A stretch of 64,000 bases of DNA from Archangium violaceum. Its GTDB lineage: Bacteria > Myxococcota > Myxococcia > Myxococcales > Myxococcaceae. The notes under the pieces are model-generated. The model ran no database searches. It worked only from the letters and a program-made list of their open reading frames with translations, and was not told the DNA's origin. Shown in pieces: positions 8,781 to 16,937 of this stretch. Both the position numbers and the translations under genes were made by a program. Position 1 is the first letter of the stretch. Every line of letters starts with the position of its first letter. The stretch spans positions 4,801,001 through 4,865,000 of the forward strand of contig NZ_CP069396.1 in the NCBI RefSeq assembly GCF_016887565.1, written 5' to 3'.

Positions 8781-9175
8781 CACCAGGGGTGCGTGGCCGC
8801 TTGCAGGGCTTCGGGTTGGGACTCGAGGGTACTGTCGATCGCCAGGGCCACCGCTTCCTCGAACTCCTCCAGCGGACAGGTCTTGGAGAGGACGTAGCGG
8901 ACGCCTGGAATCCAGGGTGCCCGCCGGGTGCTGTGCAGGATGATGGGGATGGCCTTGAGCTCGGGGTCCTGGAGAAGGCGCTTGCAGAGCTCGACTCCGT
9001 CCAGGCGAGGCATCATCCAGTCCGTCACGATCAGGTCTGGCCGATGCTTTCGGGCCAGCTCGAGGGCTTCCAGACCATCGTGCGCATGGAGGACCTGGTA
9101 GCCCATGACCTCCAGCACGTCGGTGTAGAGCTCCAGCAGATCCATCTCGTCATCGACCAGGAGTACCGCGCTCAC
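8780..9175 (-). CDS. Stand-alone CheY-like response regulator
   Basis: A 131-aa single receiver domain: acidic pair in LLVDDE, phospho-acceptor D52 in LIVTDWMMPRLDG, conserved Ser/Thr near position 82 and K98 in VLSKT. No output domain. The GTG start at 9175 is preceded by CGAGGA at good spacing; an upstream ATG would add a basic, non-family stretch. It sits 88 nt downstream of the aldo/keto reductase on the same strand and has no kinase neighbour, so its partner is unknown. It may be an orphan regulator, common in myxobacteria. Confidence 0.9.
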   Translation of the reverse strand: MSAVLLVDDEMDLLELYTDVLEVMGYQVLHAHDGLEALELARKHRPDLIVTDWMMPRLDGVELCKRLLQDPELKAIPIILHSTRRAPWIPGVRYVLSKTCPLEEFEEAVALAIDSTLESQPEALQAATHPW

Positions 9176-9263
9176 GGGGCATCCTCGCTTTCCGGAGCGC
9201 CTTGGCCTGGATGGCATCTCGCGCCCCTCGTTAAGGAGGAGTTGCCTTCACAACACGTGTGAT

Positions 9264-10229
9264 TCAACGAAACTGCCGCGACAGCTCGTCGATACGGCCC
9301 AGCTCGTCCTGGGAGAGGTTGAACCCCATGGCGCCGACGTTCTCCTCGGCGTGGCGGCGCTTCGTCGCGCCCGGGATGACGACCACCGTGTCGCCGTGGA
9401 AGGTGGCCAGCCAGTTGAGGGCCACTTGCGAAGGCGTGACGCCGTGGGCAGTGGCGACCTTCCGGAGCTCCTCGATGAGGGGGCGGCTGCGCTCGAGCCC
9501 CTTGGCGCGGAAGCTCGGCAGGAACTTGCGAGGGCCGACGCGGCTGCGGATGAGCGAGGGGTCCTCGTGGAACTTGCCCGACAACAGGCCCTGGGCCAGT
9601 GGCGAGTACGCGATGATGGTGATGCCCAGCTCCTTGGCGGCGGCGAGCACTCCGTTCGATTCGATGCGCCGATCGAGGAGGCTGTACTGCATCTGATTGG
9701 AGACGAGCGGCACGCCCCGAGCGGCGAGCACGGCGTGGGCCTTGCGCATCCGCTTCTCGGAGAAGTTGCTGACGCCCACCGTGCGGATCTTCCCCTCCTG
9801 GACCAGGTCGGCCATCGCGTTGGCCTGGGCCGTGACGGTCGCGAGCGAGAAGGGCTGATGAATTTGATGCAGGTCGATGGGGAAGGGGCTCAAGGCCGAG
9901 AGGCGATCGCCGATCGTCTTGCCGATGTGGGAGGCGAAGCGAGGGAAGGGGAACCACTTCGTCGCGACGACGACGTCCCCGGGCTTCTTGCCCAGGCGCG
10001 TGAGGGCGGCGGCGAGCGCGCGCTCGGAGCGGCCATTTCCATAGGCCTCGGCGGTGTCGAACCAGTTGATGCCGCCGCGCAGGGACGCGTCGATGATCTC
10101 CTGGACCGTGTCGGCGGGCAGTGCTTCCCAGAAGCCGCCCGCCAGACCGGAGCCCTCGGAGAACTGCCAGCAGCCCAACCCGATGGGGGAGATCTCGATC
10201 TCGGACTGTCCCAGTCTTCGAAGCTTCAT
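9264..10229 (-). CDS. Aldo/keto reductase
   Basis: A 321-aa NADPH-dependent aldo/keto reductase fold. The family tetrad is visible: D58 and Y63 in FDTAEAYG, K91 in VVATKW, and a His in DLHQIHQPF (about 121-124). The IGLGCWQFSEG opening and the IIAYSPLAQGLLSG and VVVIPGATKRRHAEENV motifs match the group annotated as oxidoreductases acting on aldehydes or ketosugars. The substrate is not predictable. The ATG at 10229 has AGGAG upstream; the in-frame extension to 10367 is Pro/Arg-rich and rejected. Confidence 0.93.
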   Translation of the reverse strand: MKLRRLGQSEIEISPIGLGCWQFSEGSGLAGGFWEALPADTVQEIIDASLRGGINWFDTAEAYGNGRSERALAAALTRLGKKPGDVVVATKWFPFPRFASHIGKTIGDRLSALSPFPIDLHQIHQPFSLATVTAQANAMADLVQEGKIRTVGVSNFSEKRMRKAHAVLAARGVPLVSNQMQYSLLDRRIESNGVLAAAKELGITIIAYSPLAQGLLSGKFHEDPSLIRSRVGPRKFLPSFRAKGLERSRPLIEELRKVATAHGVTPSQVALNWLATFHGDTVVVIPGATKRRHAEENVGAMGFNLSQDELGRIDELSRQFR

Positions 10230-10413
10230 GTTCGGTCGCTCCTGCCGCGCGGGGGCGCGGGTCTTGGCCGGCGCGGAATCTCCCGTGCTTTCCAGCGGAG
10301 GGCAACGACGGTCCGTGGGAGGGCAGCCGGGGAGCCGGGCGCCTACACCCGGCCGGGGCCATCCCACACCTCGGCCCTTGCCGGCCCCCCCGGGGTGCCG
10401 TTAAAGCGGCGAG

Positions 10414-11589
10414 GTGCGTTCCCTCTGTCTCCGCTGCCTCCGTCCCCAGGTCACCTGCTACTGCACGCAAGTGCCCCAGGTGGAGTCGCGCACGCGGGTC
10501 GTCTTCCTCCAGCATCCCCGGGAGCGGCGGGTGGCCATCGGCACGGCCCGCATGGCGCACCTGGCGTTGCCCAATTCCGAGCTCTACGTCGGCGTGGACT
10601 TCTCGGGCCATTCACGGCTCGAGGAGCTGGCCGCCCATCCCGAGCGCGTCGCAGTCCTCTTCCCGGGAGAGGAGGCCATCCCACTCGAGGAGGCGAGGAA
10701 GCAGCCCCCCGAGACGCTCATCGTGGTGGATGGTACCTGGCCGCTGGCGCGCAAGGTGGTGAAGACGAACCCGCTGCTGGCGGGGCTGCCGCGCATCGGC
10801 TTCGTCCCGCGCCGCCCGAGCAACTACCGCATCCGCGCCGAGCCGGCGGACCACTGTGTCTCCACGATCGAGGCGGTGGTGGAGGTGTTGGGGGCGCTCG
10901 AGGGAGCGCAGGAGCGCTTCGACACCATGCTGCGCGCCTTCAACTACATGGTGGACACGCAGCTGGACCGCCAGGCGACGCGGACGGAGCCGCCGCGCCG
11001 GCGCATCTACAAGTCCGCGTGGCAGCCGCCGGCGGAATTGCGTGCCATCTCCGAGGACTTCGAGCACCTCGTGCTGCTCTACGCCGAGGCCAACGCGCAC
11101 CCGTCGGGCGAGGGCATTCCCGCCGAGCTGGTGCACCTGGTGGCGACGCGTCCGTCCACGGGTGAGCGCTTCGAGGCGGTGCTGGCGCCCCGTCAGCCGC
11201 TGGCGCGCAGCACCCCGCTGCACGTGGAGCTGCCAGAGGAGACGCTGCTGGCCGGAGAGCCGCTGGAGGCGGGGCTCGCGCGCTTCCAGGCCTTCCTGTG
11301 CCCGGGCGACAAGTTCGCGGTGTGGACGACGTTCGCGCTGGACCTGTTGCGGCGCGATGGCTTCCCGGTGCCCGAGGCGGTGAACGTGCGGCTCTCGTGC
11401 GCGCGGGCGCTCAAGCACAAGTCGGGAGGTGTGGAGCAGGGGGCGGCGCTGCTGGGCGTGTCCCCGCCCGAGCCCTGGGCGCCGGGACGTGCTGGACGGC
11501 GCATCGTGGCGCTGGAGGCGGTGGTGCGCGCCCTCGACGAGCGGGGCCGGGCCACCGAGCCCCCTTCGCGCAACCGGCCCGCGGCCTGA
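10414..11589 (+). CDS. DTW-domain protein, likely tRNA-uridine aminocarboxypropyltransferase, with C-terminal extension
   Basis: The N-terminal 210 residues match the DTW family (TapT/TuaA-like), which makes 3-(3-amino-3-carboxypropyl)uridine in tRNA from SAM. Seen: four N-terminal cysteines (C5, C8, C15, C17), the FLQHPRE motif, and the family motif as DGTW (D106-W109). Enzymes of this family are usually 200-250 aa; this one is 391 aa. The extra part (about 215-391) has no recognised domain, includes a LYAEANAHPSGEG segment and is not low-complexity. The GTG start has no clear ribosome site; a TTAAAG hexamer lies 7 nt upstream. It ends 4 nt from the convergent coiled-coil gene. Confidence 0.82.
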   Translation: MRSLCLRCLRPQVTCYCTQVPQVESRTRVVFLQHPRERRVAIGTARMAHLALPNSELYVGVDFSGHSRLEELAAHPERVAVLFPGEEAIPLEEARKQPPETLIVVDGTWPLARKVVKTNPLLAGLPRIGFVPRRPSNYRIRAEPADHCVSTIEAVVEVLGALEGAQERFDTMLRAFNYMVDTQLDRQATRTEPPRRRIYKSAWQPPAELRAISEDFEHLVLLYAEANAHPSGEGIPAELVHLVATRPSTGERFEAVLAPRQPLARSTPLHVELPEETLLAGEPLEAGLARFQAFLCPGDKFAVWTTFALDLLRRDGFPVPEAVNVRLSCARALKHKSGGVEQGAALLGVSPPEPWAPGRAGRRIVALEAVVRALDERGRATEPPSRNRPAA

Positions 11590-11593
11590 CCCT

Positions 11594-12853
11594 TCAGCGC
11601 TTGCCCTGGGCGGGCGTGGTGGCCTTGGTGGGGGAGGGCTTGCCCTGCGTCGCCTGGGTCGTGGGCTTCCGGGGGGCCGGCGGTGCCGCCTTCGCCGGAG
11701 CCACCGCCTTCACCTGGACGGGCGTGGCGGGCGGGGGCTCCGCGCGTACCGGCGCGGGAGCGTGACCCGCCGCGAGGAGCGTCTTCATGGAGTCGCGCAG
11801 CTCCCCGCGCACCACCGCGCGGACGTCCTCCTGCACCGCCTCCCGCACCTCCCGCTGGATGACGTCCTTGAACTGCTCGCTCTGGAGGGCGGCCCTCAGC
11901 TCGTCCTGCACCAGGGACTTCATGTCCCCGCGCAGCTGGCTGCGCAGGTCGTCCTTGAAGTCCGTCTTGAGGGACTGATCCAGCCCCTTCACGTCCTTGT
12001 GGAGCGGGTCCACGGCCTTGGTGATGCTGTCGAGCGTGGCGCCGGTGACGGCCATGATGAGCTGCTGGGTGCTCTCGCTCTGGCTCTTGAGCTCCGTCTT
12101 GAAGGTGCCCAGGGCGTCGCGCATCGCGCCCAGGGAGGCGATCTCCCGCTTCATGTCGTCCAGCTCCCTGGCGCGGGCGTCCAGCTCGCCCTTCTTCTGA
12201 TCGAGCAGTGCCTGGGTGTCGCGCAGCAGCATCGTCTGCTGCGAGCAGCGCGCGTCGATGGAGAGCAGGTTGGCGTAGGTGTTGCCGGTCATCTGGCACA
12301 TCGTCACCGCCTCCTGCGAGTCGAGCAGCACGAGCGAGGCGCTCAGCGCGAGCAGGACGACGGACAGCAGTGTCAGCGCGGCGCCGCGGGTGATGCGCGG
12401 GGGCGATTGGAGGCTCGGACGGTCGAACCAGCCCCGCTTCGGGCCCACGAGGCCCGCCAGCGAGATGACCACCAGGGTCAGCAGGGACAGGGCCTTGCCC
12501 GGGGTGATTTCCAGCACGAGCTTGGAGACGAGCTGGACGGCCTGCCACGTCGAGCCGGTCTCGATGTCGAGATCACGTCCGGGGGCGCCGTGCTCCGCGC
12601 TTCCCCAGGAGGGCTGGTGGGCCTGGCAGAACCCGCGCATGTCGGTGGCCCACGGGGGCATGGCGTCCACGAGCGGGGTGCTCGGGCAGAGGCTGAAGAT
12701 GTACTTCGAGGTGCCGGTGACGAACGCGTGGTGCGTCCGATGGCGCTCGGAGGCCTTCGCGAGGGCCCAGTTCCACGAGTAACCCAGGGACGCGATCGCC
12801 AGGGCGAGTGCGATCCAGGGCAGGGCTCTCTTCGCGAAAGCTCGCAGGGACAT
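11594..12853 (-). CDS. Membrane-anchored coiled-coil protein of unknown function
   Basis: A 419-aa protein. Hydrophobic segments lie at about residues 12-30 (ALPWIALALAIASLGYSW), 122-140 and 158-178; then a long predicted coiled coil (about 210-360) rich in Lys, Glu, Asp and Gln, and an Ala/Pro/Lys-rich tail. Three cysteines lie in the first extracytoplasmic loop, and two more follow the last hydrophobic segment. The start ATG has AAGGAG 11 nt upstream. Not recognised as any named family. The long helical tail suggests a structural or scaffold role, but that is inference. Confidence 0.75.
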   Translation of the reverse strand: MSLRAFAKRALPWIALALAIASLGYSWNWALAKASERHRTHHAFVTGTSKYIFSLCPSTPLVDAMPPWATDMRGFCQAHQPSWGSAEHGAPGRDLDIETGSTWQAVQLVSKLVLEITPGKALSLLTLVVISLAGLVGPKRGWFDRPSLQSPPRITRGAALTLLSVVLLALSASLVLLDSQEAVTMCQMTGNTYANLLSIDARCSQQTMLLRDTQALLDQKKGELDARARELDDMKREIASLGAMRDALGTFKTELKSQSESTQQLIMAVTGATLDSITKAVDPLHKDVKGLDQSLKTDFKDDLRSQLRGDMKSLVQDELRAALQSEQFKDVIQREVREAVQEDVRAVVRGELRDSMKTLLAAGHAPAPVRAEPPPATPVQVKAVAPAKAAPPAPRKPTTQATQGKPSPTKATTPAQGKR

Positions 12854-12921
12854 CGACGGCGGCTCCTTGAATGGGCTCGTGGGAGGATCGCCCAGTTACC
12901 CGGCGGGGACAACGCCCCCTG

Positions 12922-13413
12922 CTACTGCTGTGTCGAGTTCACCCGCTCCAGGGCGAAGTCGATGAGGGCGATCTCCAGCAGGTCCAGCTCCCGCTCGGTG
13001 AGATCCAGGAAGTTGAACGAGGCGCGGTGCTTCTCGTTCTTCAGGAACTGGGAGACGACCCGGACGCGGCCCGCCAGCGTCGAGCCATCGGTGAGCTGAA
13101 GCACCACGTCGGGTCGCTCCGACTGTTCCACCGGGTGGGGCATGATCACCGAGAAGCCGCCGTAGGAGATATCCAGGGTGTTGGTCCACACGTTGCCGTA
13201 GTTCATCTGGAGCTCCACCGGCAGCGACAGCGCCACGCGGTAGTGGCGCCGGGCCTCGGGGCCCTCGAGCATCAGTCCCTGGGCCTTCAGCAATGTCTTC
13301 GCGAACTGCTCGCGCGCACCCAGGTATGCCTGCCGCTCGGTCTCGTCGAGCAGCCCCTGCCGTGCCTTCTCGTGAAGAGTGCGGAACTCGGTGATGAACT
13401 GGCTCTCGATCAT
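12922..13413 (-). CDS. PilZ-domain protein
   Basis: A 163-aa protein with an N-terminal helical region (1-50) and a C-terminal PilZ domain: RRHYR (R55-R59) and the D/NxSxxG motif DISYGGF (D81-F87). These are the residues that bind c-di-GMP in PilZ proteins. The Arg motif is split slightly from the classical RxxxR (R55, R56, R59), so binding is likely but not certain. The ATG at 13413 has GGAGAAGGGG upstream; a longer in-frame start is rejected. A single-domain PilZ protein would act as a c-di-GMP-dependent partner of some motility or envelope protein. Confidence 0.87.
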   Translation of the reverse strand: MIESQFITEFRTLHEKARQGLLDETERQAYLGAREQFAKTLLKAQGLMLEGPEARRHYRVALSLPVELQMNYGNVWTNTLDISYGGFSVIMPHPVEQSERPDVVLQLTDGSTLAGRVRVVSQFLKNEKHRASFNFLDLTERELDLLEIALIDFALERVNSTQQ

Positions 13414-13529
13414 GGTGTGACCCCTTCTCCACGCTTCCCTCTTACTTAGTGGGAATTCCGCTCCTCCGTCCATCCACGAGTGGGAGACATCCGTATACTC
13501 CGCGTCAACCTTCACGACGAGAGGCCTTC

Positions 13530-14231
13530 ATGTACCGTCCATCGTTGCGTCATGCGGTTCTCACCTCGCTGCTCATGTTGTCCGGGGCCTGCAAGGAGGA
13601 TGATCCGGGTACGTTGACTCCCGTGCCCGATGCGGGGACGAGGGCGCCGGACGCGGGGGAGCCGGACTCGGGTACTCCGGACGCGGGGGAGCCGGACTCG
13701 GGCACCCCGGATGCGGGCTCTGGTTTCACGGCCAGTGGTGCGCTGACGCCCGCCACCGGCAAGCAGGTCCCCTCGAGCGCGAAGGTGATGGTGTTCTGGT
13801 CGGTGAGCAGCACCTCTCCGGACTACATCTACAAGTTCGGCGGGGGCACCAGCAGCGGGGCCAGCTTCACGCTGCCCATGCCCACGCAGCCCCCCCTGGA
13901 TGCGTTGAACAGTGGGGAACTGGGCGTGGGCCTGATCGCCCTGCTGCCCGCGGATTACACCCTCGCGGACGGGAAGCTCTCGGAAGAGGCCCTCGAGGGT
14001 ATCTCGACCAATGGCCTGGGCGGGGCCGCCCAGTACGCCATCATCTACAAGGCCACTCCGACGGTGACGTACTGGAGCTGGGCGAACAGCTTCCCGCTCG
14101 GCTACTCCTGCGGCAAGGGAGTCAAGGCCAGGCCAGAGGAGAGCCACGATACGTTCGAGCCCGTGTCGTGCGAGTCGATCGGCATCACGGTCGATGACTT
14201 CGGCAACATCGAGTTCGTGAACTGGACCTGA
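13530..14231 (+). CDS. Secreted lipoprotein with Asp-Ser-Gly-Thr-Pro repeat linker
   Basis: A 233-aa protein with a signal peptide and a lipobox-like LSGACKE ending in Cys about residue 20. A 40-residue linker of repeated PDAGEPDSGT units follows, typical of myxobacterial surface lipoproteins. The C-terminal 165 residues (from FTASGALTP) form a beta-rich domain with the cysteines YSCGKG and EPVSCES; it is not a family I recognise. The ATG at 13530 has GAGAGG upstream. Location is predicted to be the outer membrane; function unknown. Confidence 0.8.
   Translation: MYRPSLRHAVLTSLLMLSGACKEDDPGTLTPVPDAGTRAPDAGEPDSGTPDAGEPDSGTPDAGSGFTASGALTPATGKQVPSSAKVMVFWSVSSTSPDYIYKFGGGTSSGASFTLPMPTQPPLDALNSGELGVGLIALLPADYTLADGKLSEEALEGISTNGLGGAAQYAIIYKATPTVTYWSWANSFPLGYSCGKGVKARPEESHDTFEPVSCESIGITVDDFGNIEFVNWT
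13647..13718 (+). repeat. 30-bp in-frame tandem repeat in lipoprotein linker
   Basis: Two 30-bp copies at 13647-13676 and 13677-13706 differ at one or two bases, and a partial third copy follows. Each encodes PDAGEPDSGT. Being in frame, they lengthen or shorten the linker without breaking the protein; slippage between strains is likely. Confidence 0.85.
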
Positions 14232-14249
14232 CGCCAGGGGCCCGCGGCG

Positions 14250-14258
14250 TCCTACACT
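14250..14258 (+). promoter_or_regulatory. Putative -10 hexamer for leaderless cupin gene
   Basis: A TACACT hexamer within this short stretch ends about 6 nt before the ATG at 14265, with no purine-rich ribosome site between. No convincing -35 element was found at 16-18 nt, so this is weak. Confidence 0.3.
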
Positions 14259-14264
14259 GGGGAC

Positions 14265-14744
14265 ATGGTCGATGAACTGGTGAGGACGCTGGGGCTCGCG
14301 CCCCACCCGGAGGGAGGCTTCTACCGGGAGACGTGGCGCTCGGAGGTGCCGGTGGAGACGCCGCGCGGAAGACGCGCGGTGGGGACGGCCATCTACTACC
14401 TGCTGCCGCGAGGCACGTTCGCGGCCTGGCACCAGGTGACCTCGGACGAGCTGTGGCACTTCTACGACGGGCAGGCGCTGACGATGTACCTGCTCGACGA
14501 GCGCCAGGGCCGGCTGGAGACGGTGACGCTGGGGCGCGACGTCACGCGGGGCGAGCGGCCGCAGGTGCTCGTTCCGGCCGGGGTGCTGCAGGCCGCGGAG
14601 CCGCGAGGGGACTACACCCTGTGTGGTTGCACGGTGGGCCCGGGTTTCGACTTCGCGGACTGGGAGATGCCCCGGGGCGAGGTGCTGGCGGCCCGCCATC
14701 CCGGGCACGCGGAGCTGTTCCGCCGACTCTCCCACCCGGGCTGA
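14265..14744 (+). CDS. Cupin-fold protein, DUF985 type
   Basis: A 159-aa single-domain protein: LGLAPHPEGGFYRETWRS opening, then IYYLLPRGTFAAWHQVTSDELWHFYDG and the PAGVLQAAEP and CTVGPGFDFADWEM motifs, which match the DUF985/cupin_5 family. Histidines in the WHQ and LWHFY motifs are the likely metal ligands. The enzymatic role of the family is not settled. No Shine-Dalgarno is seen; TACACT lies 6 nt before the ATG, so the mRNA may be leaderless. It ends 4 nt from the convergent glycosylase gene. Confidence 0.88.
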   Translation: MVDELVRTLGLAPHPEGGFYRETWRSEVPVETPRGRRAVGTAIYYLLPRGTFAAWHQVTSDELWHFYDGQALTMYLLDERQGRLETVTLGRDVTRGERPQVLVPAGVLQAAEPRGDYTLCGCTVGPGFDFADWEMPRGEVLAARHPGHAELFRRLSHPG

Positions 14745-14748
14745 TACC

Positions 14749-15561
14749 TCACCTCGTGCTCCGGCGAGGAGCCTGGCAGCGCGGGCAGAAGAACAATGAG
14801 CGGCCGGCCAGCTCCTGGCGCGAGATGGACGTGGCGCACCGGGGACAGGGCTGTCCCGCGCGGCCATAGACGTTGAACCTGTCCTCGCGGCGCTTGCCGG
14901 GAGTCTCCCAGGGGGCCGGGGGCGCATGGGGCGCGACGATGCGTCCATCCCGGGCCGCGTCCTCCAACAGTTGTCGGAGGGCCTCCCACAGGCGCTCGAA
15001 CTCGGCCGGGCGCAGCTCCGAGGCGGGACGCAGGGGCGGCAGGCGCGCGAGGAAGAGGGCCTCGGCGCGCAGGATGTTGCCCACGCCCGAGATGCGCTCC
15101 TGGTCGAGCAGCGCGGCGGCGAGGGGCGTCCGGCCGCGGCGGAGGGCCTCGAAGGCCCGTGCGGGGGAGGCATCCGGGCGCAGCGGGTCATCCCCGAGGC
15201 GGGCGCGGAGGGTGGCCTCGGCCTCGGGGCTCAGCAGCTCACAGGCCTGGGGGCCGGCGAGGTGGAGCGTCGCCCGGGGCGAGGCGAGCCGCAGCCGGCA
15301 CGAGGGGGAGGGCAGGGGGGCTCCAGCGCGGAAGTGCCGGATGTGGCCGAAGAGGCCGAGGTGGATGTGCAGCAGCACTCCGCCCTCGAAGCGGTGGAAG
15401 AGGTGCTTGCCATGGGCCTCCACGCCGAGGAGCGTCCGTCCCGACAGGTGCCGGGCTCCTGGCGAGAAGCGACCCTGCGGCGAGTCCGCGGTGAAGCCTC
15501 GCCCCACGAGCCACCGGCGGTGGATGCGGGCGATACGGTGGATGATGTTCCCTTCGGGCAT
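14749..15561 (-). CDS. Formamidopyrimidine-DNA glycosylase / endonuclease VIII-like protein
   Basis: A 270-aa base-excision repair enzyme of the Fpg/Nei family. After Met removal the N-terminus is Pro2-Glu3 (PEGN), the catalytic nucleophile and acid. A lysine at about 52 (GKHLFHRF), the helix-2-turn-helix DNA-binding motif (ISGVGNILRAEALF) and a C-terminal zinc finger with C239, C242, C259 and C262 are all present. The PEGN...HR start resembles the Nei/Nei2 branch more than Fpg, which usually has PELPEV. It excises oxidised bases and nicks the strand. Substrate preference is not readable. Confidence 0.92.
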   Translation of the reverse strand: MPEGNIIHRIARIHRRWLVGRGFTADSPQGRFSPGARHLSGRTLLGVEAHGKHLFHRFEGGVLLHIHLGLFGHIRHFRAGAPLPSPSCRLRLASPRATLHLAGPQACELLSPEAEATLRARLGDDPLRPDASPARAFEALRRGRTPLAAALLDQERISGVGNILRAEALFLARLPPLRPASELRPAEFERLWEALRQLLEDAARDGRIVAPHAPPAPWETPGKRREDRFNVYGRAGQPCPRCATSISRQELAGRSLFFCPRCQAPRRSTR

Positions 15562-15707
15562 TCCTCCCAGGTAACGCGGAGCACATGACCTGTCTCGTCG
15601 GTCTTCGGGAGGCTCGCTCGCCTGGATGTTGATTCCGTGAATATTCGGGCGTGGCGTGCGTCGCCTGTCTGGCCGTCTGCTTTGGGCCTACTCACGGTGA
15701 GGTGCAC

Positions 15708-16355
15708 ATGAAGCTTCGACGTGGTGGTTTGTTCGCGGTCTCGCTGGTTGCTTCGACCCTGGTGGCATGCGCGCACACTCCGGTGGGGTACCGGATGCCG
15801 GGAGAGGACAAGGAAGGCGTGGTCGTCGTCACGGAGCACGATGCCGTGAAGACGAAGCTGCCGGCCTGGTCCGCGTCGATGCCGCTGGTCGAGGAGGGGG
15901 AGGACGCCTCGGTGCTGAAGTTCCTGGCCCAGGCCGATGCCTCCGGAGCGAAGTACCTGAGTGGCGTGGACCTGGTGTTCCTGGCCGAGGACGCGGGGTC
16001 GCCCATGGAGTGCCGGACGCACTTCCTGCCGGTCGTGGCGGTCGAGACCAAGCGGGTGATACGTGAAAACTTCCCCAAGTACGCGTCGCGGCAGGTCTCC
16101 GCCGGGCCCTCGGGAGGGGCGAATCGTCTGCCGGTGCCCGTGCAGGTGAACAACACCAAGACGAACCAGTACGTGTACGTGCACATGACGGACGTCCCGC
16201 ACTACGACGAGCAGCTGACGGTGAAGCGGTGGCGGTTGTTGAAGTCGGACCCCGAGTGCAAGGCGCTCGAGTCCGGCCCCGACAAGTCCATCGAGCGCGT
16301 CGAGGGCCGTGCCTACGGTTGTGATGCCTCCGCCTGCGAGGACAAGAGCCTGTAA
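15708..16355 (+). CDS. Predicted outer-membrane lipoprotein of unknown function
   Basis: A 215-aa protein with a short signal peptide and a good lipobox (TLVACAHT, Cys at about 21). The mature part is hydrophilic, with no recognised domain; four of the later cysteines cluster near the C-terminus (DPECK, YGCDASACED) and may form disulfides. The ATG at 15708 has GGTGAGG upstream. Not similar in order to known transporters; no operon partner. Function unknown. Confidence 0.75.
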   Translation: MKLRRGGLFAVSLVASTLVACAHTPVGYRMPGEDKEGVVVVTEHDAVKTKLPAWSASMPLVEEGEDASVLKFLAQADASGAKYLSGVDLVFLAEDAGSPMECRTHFLPVVAVETKRVIRENFPKYASRQVSAGPSGGANRLPVPVQVNNTKTNQYVYVHMTDVPHYDEQLTVKRWRLLKSDPECKALESGPDKSIERVEGRAYGCDASACEDKSL

Positions 16356-16411
16356 TCACCGCGCCCGAGCTGGGGGTGTGAAGTCCTCCCCCAGCCGGGC
16401 GCCCGGCGGTG

Positions 16412-16417
16412 TATGTT
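16412..16417 (+). promoter_or_regulatory. Putative -10 hexamer for leaderless response regulator
   Basis: TATGTT lies exactly 7 nt before the ATG at 16425, and no Shine-Dalgarno lies between. The hexamer overlaps an alternative in-frame ATG at 16413; this spacing favours 16425 as the real start. Inference from spacing alone. Confidence 0.3.
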
Positions 16418-16424
16418 GACGCCC

Positions 16425-16808
16425 ATGACGCAGCAGATCCGTGCGCTCGTGGTGGACGACTCCCTGGCCATGCGGCGCAGCCTCATGTACGCGCTGCAGC
16501 GCCTGGGCTCGTGGGTCCATACCGACGAGGCCCAGGACGGCGCCGAAGGCCTCAAGAAGCTCACCCATGGCCGTTACGATCTCGTCCTCACCGACATCAA
16601 CATGCCGTTGATGGACGGGCTCAAGCTCATCCGTCACCTCCGGCAGACGGATGCGTACCGCACCGTTCCCATCGTGGTCATCACCACCGAGTCCGCCGTC
16701 GAGGACCGGGAGCGCGCCATGGCGCTGGGGGCCAGCGCCTACCTGGTCAAGCCCGTGCAGTCCAAGGTCGTCCAGGACACGGTGAAGAGCCTGCTGCGCC
16801 TCGAGTAG
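16425..16808 (+). CDS. CheY-like single-domain response regulator
   Basis: A 127-aa receiver domain: ALVVDDS acidic pair (D11-D12), phospho-acceptor D57 in LVLTDINMPLMDG, T87/T88 and K109 in YLVKPVQ. No output domain. The start is taken at the second ATG because the first lies inside a -10-like hexamer; using 16413 would add four residues. There is no kinase or che gene beside it, so it is an orphan regulator, perhaps serving a distant chemosensory array. Confidence 0.9.
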   Translation: MTQQIRALVVDDSLAMRRSLMYALQRLGSWVHTDEAQDGAEGLKKLTHGRYDLVLTDINMPLMDGLKLIRHLRQTDAYRTVPIVVITTESAVEDRERAMALGASAYLVKPVQSKVVQDTVKSLLRLE

Positions 16809-16899
16809 CGGTGGCCCGCCCGGCGAGCGCTCGTTCCGGGGCTGGCCCGGGGCCCCGTGCTCCAGCCGTCAGAGGGACATGGACCGGAGCGTCTGTTGT

Positions 16900-16928
16900 T
16901 GCTTGGGGGCTGGCGTCCCACTAAGACG
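16900..16928 (+). promoter_or_regulatory. Possible sigma-A promoter upstream of leuS
   Basis: TTGCTT at 16900-16905 and TAAGAC at 16923-16928 are separated by 17 nt. The -10 ends 9 nt before the leuS ATG, so the leader would be nearly absent. Matches are only partial. Confidence 0.3.
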
Positions 16929-16937
16929 CACCCCGTC

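Noticed and set aside
16809-16937. T-box or attenuator before leuS
   Set aside because: No stem I/antiterminator features or T-tract seen; only GC-rich hairpins without uridine run.
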